DNA of 64,000 nucleotides, taken from positions 1,054,001 through 1,118,000 of the forward strand of contig NZ_AP025314.1 of NCBI RefSeq assembly GCF_036492835.1. Direction: 5' to 3'. This stretch comes from Fulvitalea axinellae. Lineage in GTDB: Bacteria; Bacteroidota; Bacteroidia; Cytophagales; Cyclobacteriaceae. The notes under the pieces are model-generated. The model was not told where the DNA came from and searched no databases. It saw only the letters and a list, made by a program, of their open reading frames with translations. Below are positions 42,398 to 50,923 of the stretch, piece by piece; within the stretch, counting starts at the first letter, position 1, and every line of letters starts with the position of its first letter. The translations under genes and the position numbers were made by a program.

Positions 42398-43120
42398 ATG
42401 AAAACATGGTTGTCGTTAGTGTTGTCGTTTTTTGTTTTTGCGTGTGACAGTTCCGAAGAGGAGGAAATGTCGCCGGAAGAAACAACGGTAGAAACAGGAG
42501 CTTTGGCCACGGAAATAATCAGTAAAGTGGATCTGGCTATGCCGGCTACTTTGGTGATCAATCAGGGGGAGAAGCAGGAGGTGAGGTTTGAGGGAGACGC
42601 CGAAATTGTATCCAAGATAAAAAGGGAAGTGAAAGACGGCTTGTGGGAGATAAAGTTGGAGCCGGGGAAGCATGAGTACAAAGAGCTCAAGATTTTCTTG
42701 ACGATTGGGCGCCTGGAAGCCGTGAAACTCAGCGCGGCCGCCAGTGTCAGTGTGGAGGATTTTACGGGCGAAGGTGTGTTGGCCGTGGGAATGACGGGAG
42801 TGGGCAATATCGATTTCGGAACGTTGAAAGGTTATGACGAGATAAAGACATCGGTCTCTTCCACGGGGAAAGTGGAGTTCAAAAAAGCCGGATCGGCGGT
42901 ACGGTTGCTTACAGCTGACATGTCGGGAGTCAGTAAGCTGTACGCACTGAATTTGGTTGCCGAAAAATGCGTGGTCAAAGTGAAAGGTTTGGGCGAAGTG
43001 AAGCTAAATGTATCGGAAACTCTTGATGCGGAGATTGGCGATTTGGGGAAAGTGTATTACAAGGGGACTCCCGCCATTACCAAGAAAGTGTCGGGCAACG
43101 GAGTGTTGTCAGCGATCTAG
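42398..43120 (+). CDS. GIN/DUF2807-domain lipoprotein
   Basis: Starting at ATG 42398 gives M-K-T-W-L-S-L-V-L-S-F-F-V-F-A-C, a clean lipoprotein signal; ATG 42377 adds seven residues with an acidic residue before the core and is less likely. After an acidic linker (E-E-E-E-M-S-P-E-E) the ~200-residue domain is a right-handed beta-helix-like repeat region of the DUF2807 (putative auto-transporter adhesin head) family: V-S-V-E-D-F-T-G-E-G, M-T-G-V-G-N-I-D-F, V-S-S-T-G-K-V-E-F, M-S-G-V-S-K-L-Y. The function is unknown; it is probably surface or periplasmic. Confidence 0.82.
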   Translation: MKTWLSLVLSFFVFACDSSEEEEMSPEETTVETGALATEIISKVDLAMPATLVINQGEKQEVRFEGDAEIVSKIKREVKDGLWEIKLEPGKHEYKELKIFLTIGRLEAVKLSAAASVSVEDFTGEGVLAVGMTGVGNIDFGTLKGYDEIKTSVSSTGKVEFKKAGSAVRLLTADMSGVSKLYALNLVAEKCVVKVKGLGEVKLNVSETLDAEIGDLGKVYYKGTPAITKKVSGNGVLSAI

Positions 43121-43152
43121 GCTGGGGGACGGTTTTCGGAAAATGATTTGAC

Positions 43153-43180
43153 TAGGGCGTCTTTACGGCGCCCTATGTTT
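43153..43180 (+). terminator. Terminator of the DUF2807 gene
   Basis: TAGGGCG (43153-43159) pairs with CGCCCTA (43169-43175); a modest T-rich tail follows. Confidence 0.6.
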
Positions 43181-43211
43181 GTTTACGGGTTCTTTTAATC
43201 CGAAAAAGCTC

Positions 43212-43219
43212 TATTTTTG
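43212..43219 (+). promoter_or_regulatory. Candidate -7 element of topB
   Basis: TATTTTTG matches TAnnTTTG 57 bp before the chosen ATG. The -33 region is not a clear TTG, so this is tentative. Confidence 0.35.
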
Positions 43220-43275
43220 TCTTCGCCCTCCGGGCAAATTTGATTCTAAAGAAGACAAATCACCCCATTCCGAAT

Positions 43276-45642
43276 ATGAAAGTCTGCATTGCCGAGAAAC
43301 CGTCCGTAGCCCGGGAAATAGCCACAATTTTGGGAGCCGACCGACGTCATGACGGATACTTCGAAGGGAACGGCTATCAGGTCACTTGGACCTTCGGCCA
43401 CTTGTGTACCCTGAAGGAACCCCGTGACTACGTGCCGGAATTCGGAAGGTGGAGTTTGCAGACTTTGCCGATTATCCCGCCCCGTTTCGGGGTAAAAGTA
43501 ATGGACGATGACGGCGTGCAGAAACAGTTCCGGACCATAGCCCACCTGATGGGCAAAGCCGAGGAAATCATCAACTGCGGTGACGCCGGCCAAGAGGGGG
43601 AGCTGATCCAGCGCTGGGTAATGCTCAAAGCCAAGGTGAAATGTCCGGTCAAGCGCCTTTGGATTTCGTCTTTGACCAAAGAGGCGATCTTGGAAGGGTT
43701 TAAGAATTTGCGCCCGCAGGAAGAGTTTGACCGCCTGTACGCGGCCGGAAGCTCGCGCGCTATGGGCGATTGGCTTTTGGGGATTAACGCCACCCGCGCT
43801 TATACGCTCAAGTATGGCGGGGGAAAAGGGACTCTCTCCATCGGCAGGGTGCAGACGCCTACGCTGGCATTGATCGCCAACCGGCAAAAGGAGATCGACA
43901 ACTTTAAGCCGGAGCCTTATTGGGAATTGAAAACTGTTTACCGAAACGTGCGCTTCGCCGCGCGGTCCGGAAAGTTTACGGATAAGGAAAAAGCCAAGCA
44001 GGCGCTGGAAAAGATAAACCCCGCCGATTTTCAGATCGATAGTTTCGAAAAGAAAGCCGGTAAAGAGTTGCCGCCGAACCTGTTCGATTTGACTGCCCTG
44101 CAGGTGGAGTGTAACAAGAAGTTCGGTTTTTCCGCAGATCAGACACTTAAGCTTGTGCAAGGGCTTTACGAGAGGAAACTCGTCACGTACCCGAGGGTCG
44201 ATACTGTTTATTTGCCTAATGATATTTATCCGAAAGTACCCGGAATCCTGAAGTCCATGGCCAATTATTCGGCCCTGACGGAGAAGCTTTTTAACGGAAA
44301 GCCTTTGCGCAAATCGGCCAAGGTTTTTAACGATAAAAAGGTGACGGATCACCACGCGATCATCCCCACCAACGTAACGGCCAACCACTTGGGCGCAGAG
44401 GATTTTAAGGTGTACGAGACTATAGCCAAGCGCTTTGTGGCCGTATTTTATCCGGACTGTAAAGTGTCGAAAACCAAGGTGGACGGCAACGCCGCGCAGG
44501 TGCCGTTTCGCGCCACGGGCAAGCAGATAGTGGAGCCTGGCTGGCGTGAAGTGTACGGCAATGACAAACCCGCCGAAGAGAAGCCGACGGGTGAAGACGA
44601 AGGCCAGGTGATGCCCGAATTCCGACAAGGGGAAAAAGGTCCTCACGCGCCGGATTTGGCGGAGAAAATGACCAAACCGCCCAAGTATTATACCGAGGCG
44701 ACCTTGCTCCGTGCGATGGAAACGGCCGGTAAGTTGGTGGAGGACGATACCCTCCGCGAGGCGATGAAGGAGAACGGCATCGGGCGGCCGTCTACCCGTG
44801 CGAATATTATCGAGACGCTGTTTCGCCGTAAATATATTATCAAGCAGAAAAAAAGGCTGGAAGCTACCGAGACGGGCATGCGCTTGGTCGATACTATCCA
44901 TAACGACCTGCTGAAGTCCGCAGAGTTAACGGGGCAGTGGGAGCACAAGCTTAGGCTGATCGAGAAAGGGGAGTACGATGTGAAAACCTTTATTCAGGAG
45001 ATGCGGGACCTTACGGGTCAAGTGGTGCGCGAAGCCAAGGCCGGCGTGGCCTTTACCATAGTGAGCGAAGAGGCCGGGAAAAAGAAAAAAGCCAGAGCTA
45101 CGGCCAAAAAAACTCCCGACGAAACGCAATGTCCGAAATGTAAACAAGGCAAATTGCTCAAAGGCAAGAGCGCCTACGGGTGCGCCCGCTGGAAAGATGG
45201 TTGCGATTTTAAACTGCCGTTTGTGGTGGCGGGCAAAAAACTCAGCGATAGCCAAGTGAACGATCTGGTAAGCAAAGGCAAAACCCGTTTGCTCAAGGGC
45301 TTGGACCTTGGCGGAAGAAAAGCGGACGGCTTCCTGACGCTGGACGCCAGCGGTAACGTGGGCGTGGAGGAAAAAGCCCCCGAAAAGACAGCCTGCCCCG
45401 CTTGTGGAGGCGAAACCCTCAAAGGCAAAAACGCTTACGGATGCGCCAACTGGAAGCAAGGTTGTAAATTCCGACTGCCTTTTGAACTCTACGGCAAGAA
45501 GCTGACCGACAGGCAAATTCAGGACCTGTTGACCAAAGGCAAAACAGGTCTGATTAAAGGATTTGTGGAAGACGGCGTAAAATTCGGAGCCAAGCTTTCC
45601 TTTAATTCCGAAGGCGTGTTGAAGGTGGAACGGGAAGGGTGA
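43276..45642 (+). CDS. topB: DNA topoisomerase III, type IA
   Basis: ATG 43276 (M-K-V-C-I-A-E-K-P-S-V-A-R-E-I-A) is the canonical TopB start; a TTG extension to 43240 is unlikely. The 788-residue enzyme has the Toprim motifs E-K-P-S and G-D-A-G-Q-E-G-E-L-I, the active-site Tyr in V-T-Y-P-R-V-D (usually Y-P-R-T/S-D), and T-E-A-T-L-L-R-A-M. The C-terminus has two tandem ~85-residue repeats, each with C-P-x-C ... Y-G-C-A-x-W-K-x-G-C and a K-G-K-T-x-L-x-K-G end, binding zinc or single-stranded DNA. It decatenates replication and recombination intermediates. Confidence 0.95.
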   Translation: MKVCIAEKPSVAREIATILGADRRHDGYFEGNGYQVTWTFGHLCTLKEPRDYVPEFGRWSLQTLPIIPPRFGVKVMDDDGVQKQFRTIAHLMGKAEEIINCGDAGQEGELIQRWVMLKAKVKCPVKRLWISSLTKEAILEGFKNLRPQEEFDRLYAAGSSRAMGDWLLGINATRAYTLKYGGGKGTLSIGRVQTPTLALIANRQKEIDNFKPEPYWELKTVYRNVRFAARSGKFTDKEKAKQALEKINPADFQIDSFEKKAGKELPPNLFDLTALQVECNKKFGFSADQTLKLVQGLYERKLVTYPRVDTVYLPNDIYPKVPGILKSMANYSALTEKLFNGKPLRKSAKVFNDKKVTDHHAIIPTNVTANHLGAEDFKVYETIAKRFVAVFYPDCKVSKTKVDGNAAQVPFRATGKQIVEPGWREVYGNDKPAEEKPTGEDEGQVMPEFRQGEKGPHAPDLAEKMTKPPKYYTEATLLRAMETAGKLVEDDTLREAMKENGIGRPSTRANIIETLFRRKYIIKQKKRLEATETGMRLVDTIHNDLLKSAELTGQWEHKLRLIEKGEYDVKTFIQEMRDLTGQVVREAKAGVAFTIVSEEAGKKKKARATAKKTPDETQCPKCKQGKLLKGKSAYGCARWKDGCDFKLPFVVAGKKLSDSQVNDLVSKGKTRLLKGLDLGGRKADGFLTLDASGNVGVEEKAPEKTACPACGGETLKGKNAYGCANWKQGCKFRLPFELYGKKLTDRQIQDLLTKGKTGLIKGFVEDGVKFGAKLSFNSEGVLKVEREG

Positions 45643-45675
45643 TTTTTGGACGTGTTGATTGAAGAGTGTAATTAT

Positions 45676-46026
45676 ATGGAGCAATTTTTTGTAATACTGA
45701 TTTTGGTTTTTTTAGGGTACCGTTATTCCAAGAGAAACGATTTGGGTTTGGATAAACACTTCGAAAAATATCATTTTGAGATATTGAGGGTGAGGAGTAT
45801 GAGAACCGAAGATATAACCAGAGTTTTTGACGGAGCCTGATCCGTAACGGTTCCCTTTGTACTCATAAACAATAGGCCGGCGGAATATAAAGTCAATTAC
45901 AAGGAAATTGCGTTTAGAAATAATTTCGGGAACGAGTATAAAGTATACGCCCGTATTGAAGATCATTTTTTGTGGTCGAAGAAGATAACCTTTGATACGG
46001 ACCTGTCAGAATATCATAATAAGTGA
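45676..46026 (+). pseudogene. Small membrane-anchored protein gene split by an in-frame TGA
   Basis: ATG 45676 opens a frame with one membrane segment (F-F-V-I-L-I-L-V-F-L-G-Y-R-Y) that is stopped by TGA at 45838-45840. The same frame continues without interruption for another 61 codons (T-V-P-F-V-L-I-N-N-R, F-R-N-N-F-G-N-E-Y-K-V-Y-A-R-I-E, F-D-T-D-L-S-E-Y) to a TGA at 46024-46026. The downstream part has coherent protein-like composition, so a 116-codon gene was probably intact. A nonsense mutation, a sequencing error, or rare stop read-through are possible; no SECIS-like or pyl context is known here. The family is not recognised. Confidence 0.6.
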
Positions 46027-46065
46027 GGGAATTGGGTTTGCCGGTTTATTTTTCAGCTTTAGGAT

Positions 46066-46737
46066 ATGTCTATTATGATCAAACAGGAATCAGAACTTCT
46101 AATCTTAGTCGAAGAGGTTGAGGAATGCCTGCTGTCAGGAGCTTCTAAAAGTGATATTTATGCCAAGATAGGGAAGAGTATTGAGAGGCGTCAGTTGGAA
46201 GAGACCATAGAGCTTGTAGAGAACAAGATTGTGGATCGCTATAGCCCCTTGGTGATTAAGATGATTGAACGAGGGGCTACAAAAAAACAAGTCGGTGAAC
46301 TTTTAGGAAAAGAATTAAGAGGAGACATTTTTTCCCGTTGTCTCAAATATTCTTTACGGCAATATGAAGAGACAGTAAGGACAAAGGTAGTTGCGGAAAT
46401 CAGGGCTTTGGACGAGATACCGGCTTTGGTGGATAAATACACAAACGATTTTATAGAACGCAAGAAAGTCGAAGAATGGGTACGTACTCATTGCGTTGGA
46501 GTTCAGACCAGGCAGAAAAAGGAAAAGAAAAATATGCTTATTCGTGGTCTGGCCGGAATCGTTGTGGCAGTTGTGGGGTTGATATTATATTTAAAAATAT
46601 ACCATGATTTGACATTTGAGGTGCTTCCCGTCTTGGGAGTTATTTTTATGCAAGGGTTTGCGGGTGTTCTTAGGTCTATGTTTGTTCATGTAGTGTCTGA
46701 TGATTTTGTCAATTACGGAAGCACTTCGAGTGAATAG
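46066..46737 (+). CDS. Membrane protein of unknown function
   Basis: This is a 223-residue protein. Residues 1-150 are soluble, helical and charged, with a repeated motif (E-C-L-L-S-G-A-S-K-S-D-I-Y-A-K-I-G-K and M-I-E-R-G-A-T-K-K-Q-V-G-E-L-L-G-K) that looks like an internal duplication. Two membrane spans follow (I-V-V-A-V-V-G-L-I-L-Y-L-K-I and V-L-P-V-L-G-V-I-F-M-Q-G-F-A-G). It follows the split gene by 39 bp on the same strand. Start could be at 46066 or 46075. The function is unknown. Confidence 0.7.
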   Translation: MSIMIKQESELLILVEEVEECLLSGASKSDIYAKIGKSIERRQLEETIELVENKIVDRYSPLVIKMIERGATKKQVGELLGKELRGDIFSRCLKYSLRQYEETVRTKVVAEIRALDEIPALVDKYTNDFIERKKVEEWVRTHCVGVQTRQKKEKKNMLIRGLAGIVVAVVGLILYLKIYHDLTFEVLPVLGVIFMQGFAGVLRSMFVHVVSDDFVNYGSTSSE

Positions 46738-46936
46738 AGGTGTGGTGCTTCCTACATTGAGCGGTCTTTGGTATTGACTTAAGAACTAATATTTTTTTGC
46801 TCAACTCAATTTTTAGTTATACCTTGATCTAGGGTCTCTGCCGAGTGTGGATGTAAAGAGGCGAACAGATTTTTTAATACCGGCAGGTACTGCATTTTGT
46901 TTGGTTATCTCTTTTTAAACGTAAATCCATCAGCCG

Positions 46937-48100
46937 ATGAAAACCTCGTTCTATTTTTGTGTTGCCCTTCTGTTTTTCGCATGCCAACCCCGTACAAAAG
47001 ATAATAAAACGGTGGAGGCAAGCGTCGATTCTTTAGCTTCGAAATTAACGATTGATCCTGCTCTGTCAGCGGAAGAGCAAACGGCTATTATGCCTCTTCC
47101 GGATACGATGTTGTATATGGATGAGTCGGTATTTGGAGAACATATTCCGCTTAAAGGCGAGAATAAGGAAATCAACAACTTTTTTAAAGTAAGCGGAACG
47201 CAACTGATAGCGAAAGACAGTTTGTTGTTAATGAAGAACAGGAGTAACGAAGGTTTTTTCGCTATATACCGTCTTCCGGAGTTTGAGCTGCTAAGCCAGT
47301 TTGGAAAGCTGGGACGCGGGCCCGGCGAGTTTTCGTTTCCGGCTGTGGGGCCATCCGAAGACGAAAACCGGTTGGCTTATATTATGGCCACTTCCAACAG
47401 TGAACTATATTCACTTGACAGGAATCTGGAATTAAAGAAAATGAATATTCCCTTTCCCAAAAAGTTTAAGAAATTCAGTGATGACAAACAGATTCATGGA
47501 GTGTCAGACAGGGAATTTTATTATGTGGAATCGACAAAAAACGGAAAGGGGTTATTCCATTTTAAGTTAGAAAACGATTCGGCTAAAAACCGCTTGTTGC
47601 ATTCCCTTTCTTATATGAAAAACAGAAAGGGCTGGGCGAATTATATCGGTGACTTTGGCGCCAATGTGGCTAAGAAAAGGGCGGTTTACGCTTATAAATA
47701 TTCTAAGAGAGTGGTCTTTTTTGATTTGGAAAACGGAACAAAAAGGACTCTGGTGTTTAAAAACAACGACGAGCCGAAAAAGAAAGGGACCAATTTATTA
47801 GGCCCGTCCAACGTGACTCATTACTGGGGGATTTCTGCGCAGAAAGAATACGTTTACTTATGCTATTCGGGACGTACACCGATACAGGTAGGGAATGAGA
47901 ATGATAAAACGGGGGGATATATTTTTGTGGAACAATATGATTGGAACGGTAATCCGATCCGTAAATTCCGATTGGACAGATGGGGGTATCTTTGCGTGGA
48001 TAATAAGGAAGAAAAGATTATCCTTGTTTCGTATGTTGAAGAACATCCGTTTTTCGTCTATAACATTCCGAAGTTAGGTAAAGAAAAGGAGGCTTTGTAA
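46937..48100 (+). CDS. 6-bladed beta-propeller lipoprotein (BF3164-like)
   Basis: The 387-residue protein has a lipoprotein signal (A-L-L-F-F-A-C). The body matches the TolB-like/BF3164 propeller lipoproteins of Bacteroidota: I-A-K-D-S-L-L-L-M-K-N, I-Y-R-L-P-E-F-E-L-L-S-Q-F-G-K-L-G-R-G-P-G-E-F, a blade with L-D-R-N-L-E-L, and the late pattern V-E-Q-Y-D-W-N-G-N-P-I-R-K-F-R-L-D. Such proteins sit on the envelope and bind unknown partners. Confidence 0.85.
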   Translation: MKTSFYFCVALLFFACQPRTKDNKTVEASVDSLASKLTIDPALSAEEQTAIMPLPDTMLYMDESVFGEHIPLKGENKEINNFFKVSGTQLIAKDSLLLMKNRSNEGFFAIYRLPEFELLSQFGKLGRGPGEFSFPAVGPSEDENRLAYIMATSNSELYSLDRNLELKKMNIPFPKKFKKFSDDKQIHGVSDREFYYVESTKNGKGLFHFKLENDSAKNRLLHSLSYMKNRKGWANYIGDFGANVAKKRAVYAYKYSKRVVFFDLENGTKRTLVFKNNDEPKKKGTNLLGPSNVTHYWGISAQKEYVYLCYSGRTPIQVGNENDKTGGYIFVEQYDWNGNPIRKFRLDRWGYLCVDNKEEKIILVSYVEEHPFFVYNIPKLGKEKEAL

Positions 48101-48339
48101 AAGTCCGTTATTTCTATTTATATAGATTTTGTCCTGTCGGCAAGCGTTTTAAGCCTGTGCAGGTAGATCAAGCTCGGTCCTTATTTTTGGTGGTGTTTGG
48201 TTGTGCGTGCGCCCTTTTTGGAAAGCCAAAACCTTACGTAATTAAAAATTCACAGACTGTCTCTAATTCGTGAACGTGGCCACCGTGTTTTTCGTTAATA
48301 AACACGAAACTGGATTTTTAACCTTAAACCCACGCAAAT

Positions 48340-48510
48340 ATGGCCATGGCTCTTCGATTGACAATCGGTTTTTTAGTTTGTGTATTTGTTGTCAGAGGGT
48401 TGGATTGGATGGTGGGGGGATTGATGGAATACCCTTGGCATACGGCGCTATTTACCGCGGCGGTGACCTCGGTGGTTATCTGGAGGCAACTCCAGAACCA
48501 GCTGGCGTAA
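48340..48510 (+). CDS. Small two-span membrane protein, 56 residues
   Basis: ATG 48340 (or 48346) to TAA 48508-48510 encodes a basic N-terminus (M-A-M-A-L-R-L), a first hydrophobic helix (I-G-F-L-V-C-V-F-V-V), a W-M-V-G-G turn, a second helix (A-L-F-T-A-A-V-T-S-V-V-I-W) and a short polar end. A strong terminator begins 21 bp after the stop, which supports a real transcript. No family is recognised. A longer ORF in another frame at 48270-48524 has a poor, Cys/Gly-rich composition and is rejected. Confidence 0.55.
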   Translation: MAMALRLTIGFLVCVFVVRGLDWMVGGLMEYPWHTALFTAAVTSVVIWRQLQNQLA

Positions 48511-48530
48511 AGCCTCCTTTATAGTATTGG

Positions 48531-48585
48531 AACGGCCCGTGGCGTTTTCCCTGAAAAGGGAGCGTGTCACGGGCCGTTTTTTTGG
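48531..48585 (+). terminator. Strong terminator after the small membrane protein
   Basis: AACGGCCCGTG (48531-48541) pairs with CACGGGCCGTT (48568-48578), with an inner TTTTCCCT/AGGGA pairing and a run of T after it. Confidence 0.9.
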
Positions 48586-48740
48586 TTTTAAGGGCCTTTA
48601 CTTGTTTGTGTGATTTTAGAGCCTTGTGAAGGGATTCTTTTTGGGAAAGAAAAGTTGATTGATCATAGAAAAGCCATACTTTAGGTTGTTGATACTTTTG
48701 AATTGATTTTAAGAATAAGCGTTTTTTTGATAAGGATTTA

Positions 48741-49346
48741 ATGGGAAGTAGTTTAAGGATATCGCTGGTTCATTATAAATCGCCGGAACTGGGAAGTTCT
48801 TGGGGACATTTTTTTCAAAATGATCAAGATATTAGAATCATAGAGGGAAATATTTTAGAGGTGGAAGCTGATGCTTTGGTCAGCCCTGGTAATTCGTTTG
48901 GCTTTATGGATGGTGGATTAGACCTGCTGATTTCCCAAAAGTATGGTTGGCAAGTTGAGTCTGAGCTTAAACGCCATATTGCGCTATCTGAGCTTGGTGA
49001 ATTGTTGGTAGGACAAGCATTGAGCGTTGAATCGGGTTCTAAAATTGTTATATGTGCTCCAACTATGCGTGTGCCTACTAGTGAAGGGATTCCGGAATCT
49101 GTAAATGCGTACTTGGCTATGAAAGCTATCCTTATTGAAGGATTGAAAAATAAGAAGATTGATTCCATAGCCATTCCTGGTCTCTGCACAGGGACTGGAA
49201 GAATGTCTCCGTATAATTCCGCTTTACAGATGAAGGTAGCATATGATGAGATAGTCAATGGGATAAAACCTGAGTTTCCAATGTTTATGGATGCGGTGAA
49301 GCATCATAATCATTTAAAGAGAACAAGGAGGTCGAATTTGTCATAA
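48741..49346 (+). CDS. Macrodomain (ADP-ribose-binding) protein
   Basis: This is a 201-residue protein. The macrodomain is clear: I-R-I-I-E-G-N-I-L-E-V-E-A-D-A-L-V-S-P-G-N-S-F-G-F-M-D-G-G-L-D (ADP-ribose pocket, with the usual N and GGG-like loop as D-G-G), then V-I-C-A-P-T-M-R-V and I-A-I-P-G-L-C-T-G-T-G-R-M. It would bind or hydrolyse ADP-ribose derivatives. No DarT-, ART- or sirtuin-like partner is adjacent. The C-terminal 30 residues (V-K-H-H-N-H-L-K-R-T-R-R-S) are basic. It lies alone in an accessory stretch. Confidence 0.87.
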   Translation: MGSSLRISLVHYKSPELGSSWGHFFQNDQDIRIIEGNILEVEADALVSPGNSFGFMDGGLDLLISQKYGWQVESELKRHIALSELGELLVGQALSVESGSKIVICAPTMRVPTSEGIPESVNAYLAMKAILIEGLKNKKIDSIAIPGLCTGTGRMSPYNSALQMKVAYDEIVNGIKPEFPMFMDAVKHHNHLKRTRRSNLS

Positions 49347-49553
49347 TTAAAAGATTTAATTCTTGAAAACACGTGAGTAAGCGCAACACTTTCGGATCAA
49401 TTCTTTAGAAATGCTTTCGATGAAGTTATTTGGAGGTGGAGTATTATGGGAGACTTATTTTTTGCATAAAAGTCCTCTAAGTAGAGGTGGTGGGGTATTC
49501 GAATCGTGTGAAAAGATCCAGGATTTTACCGAGATGTAATGAAATAGACAGAG

Positions 49554-50171
49554 TTATCCCGTACTTGCGAGGTTGTAGTCGTGTAATTTTTCAAATGTTT
49601 GCGGAAATATGGGGTTCCTTTTCTGGGAGAGAGGCTTGCCTTTATGCCGACGATGATATTCGCCTATGCTTACCACTCGTTTTTGCCGGGTAAGAGTGGC
49701 TTTTTTCTCTTCGTCCAGTTTTTCCATAAGTAATTCGGCCAATTCGTTCATCTGTAGAAAATGCCAAGGCTTGTCTTTGCGTTTAAACAGAGAACGGCTA
49801 CGGGGGTAGAGAATATTCATCAAAAAATGGATGGGTTCGCTTCGATGCCGAAAATACTCGTTTAGGTCTGATCGCCAAGCGATATGTGTACGGGGGAGTT
49901 TTCGGAATTGAAACCATCTAGAGCGTAAATCCTTGAACCATTGGCTGTGCTCACCATTTCGGAAATGACCTCCCCATCGTTTTCGGGCTTGACTTAGACG
50001 ATTGGCTGTTATGGCGTTGTATTCGCCGTGGAGGCTGTTGCGCTCTAGCTCCCGGCTTACAGTTGAGGGCGAACGATGCAAGGCTTCCGCTATTTTGCGT
50101 ATAGAATGCCCGTGTCCTTTGAGGATCATTAAAAACTCCCTTTCACGATATGTTAATTGGCTGTAGCCCAT
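49554..50171 (-). CDS. IS30-like helix-turn-helix protein lacking the DDE domain
   Basis: This is a 205-residue protein. The N-terminal ~50 residues match the IS30-family transposase HTH (Y-R-E-R-E-F-L-M-I-L-K-G-H-G-H-S-I-R-K-I-A-E-A-L-H-R-S-P-S-T-V-S-R-E-L-E-R-N). The C-terminal 150 residues, rich in basic and aromatic residues, do not show the D-D-E catalytic region. No terminal inverted repeats are seen. It may be a transposase remnant that has become a stand-alone DNA-binding protein, or an unrelated HTH protein. Confidence 0.6.
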   Translation of the reverse strand: MGYSQLTYREREFLMILKGHGHSIRKIAEALHRSPSTVSRELERNSLHGEYNAITANRLSQARKRWGGHFRNGEHSQWFKDLRSRWFQFRKLPRTHIAWRSDLNEYFRHRSEPIHFLMNILYPRSRSLFKRKDKPWHFLQMNELAELLMEKLDEEKKATLTRQKRVVSIGEYHRRHKGKPLSQKRNPIFPQTFEKLHDYNLASTG

Positions 50172-50386
50172 TGCAGCTACATTTGCAAAGATCTTGCTGA
50201 CTATAAATGGGGATGCTGATGGAAGTTTTGTGTTGGAGCAGTCAATGTGTAAGAGATAGTGTGCTTTTGTACTTCACTAGTCATATTACTTTTTGGGTGC
50301 GGACATGCTTGGAATTTATAATATATCTTTTGTTTCGGTACTATTAACCGGGCTTTTGCCTTGATTCCATGCATTTGTCAAAGAGT

Positions 50387-50716
50387 GACTCCTTTTTTTA
50401 GGGCTCCGGTTTTAGGTATTCTCTTTAGGGGCTCACCGTTTACTTTGCTTTGGGTGGAGAATGTCTTTGCAGTTCCGTTTCCCTATAGTCTTTAGGCAGT
50501 AGGCCCACGTTCTTTTTGAAAAAAACGTGTAAAGTATGACGGGTCGTCATAGCCAAGTTGGAACGCTATCTCGTTGATGTTTAGCGCGGTCTGTTTCAGA
50601 AGGATCTTGGCGCTTATGATCAGGGCCTTTGTTATCCATTCCCTCGCCGTCTAGCTGGTTAGCTGTTTTACGATTTTGTTGAGGTGGTTTGGCGATATGT
50701 GCAGTTTGTCGACTAT
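50387..50716 (-). pseudogene. Decayed partial copy of the AraC-family gene (3' end)
   Basis: This stretch is about 90 percent identical by eye to 52709-53040, which holds the 3' end of the intact AraC-type gene and its downstream terminator. The frame homologous to that gene would end at 50440. It carries a one-base insertion (a longer A run near 50518-50530) and an in-frame TAG where the intact gene reads T-G-E-T-A-R, so it is not functional. The copy stops partway through the gene. Confidence 0.85.
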
Positions 50717-50923
50717 TTTTTTCCTTTATATGCGGGTGTGAGGCTTTACGGAAAGAAATTACGGTGTTGTATTTTTTTTATAATACATCTATTCATTTCG
50801 ATGCGATTAACCAGTCTTCTACCCTGATTCCATGTGTTTTGTAGCGGGAGTGCCTCGATTGCTTGCTTTATGACATCGTGCCTGCGATGCGACGGGGCTT
50901 TTTTTAAAAAAAGAAGATATGCA

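Noticed and set aside
43246..44901. 551-codon minus-strand frame opposite topB
   Set aside because: Shadow of TopB; its translation is His/Leu/Arg/Phe-biased as expected of antisense.
45838..45840. Selenocysteine codon
   Set aside because: No visible Sec insertion hairpin, no redox-family similarity, and no sel genes in the window; mutation or error is simpler.
48270..48524. 84-codon plus-strand frame
   Set aside because: Poor composition (Cys- and Gly-rich), and it overlaps the more plausible two-span frame at 48340-48510.
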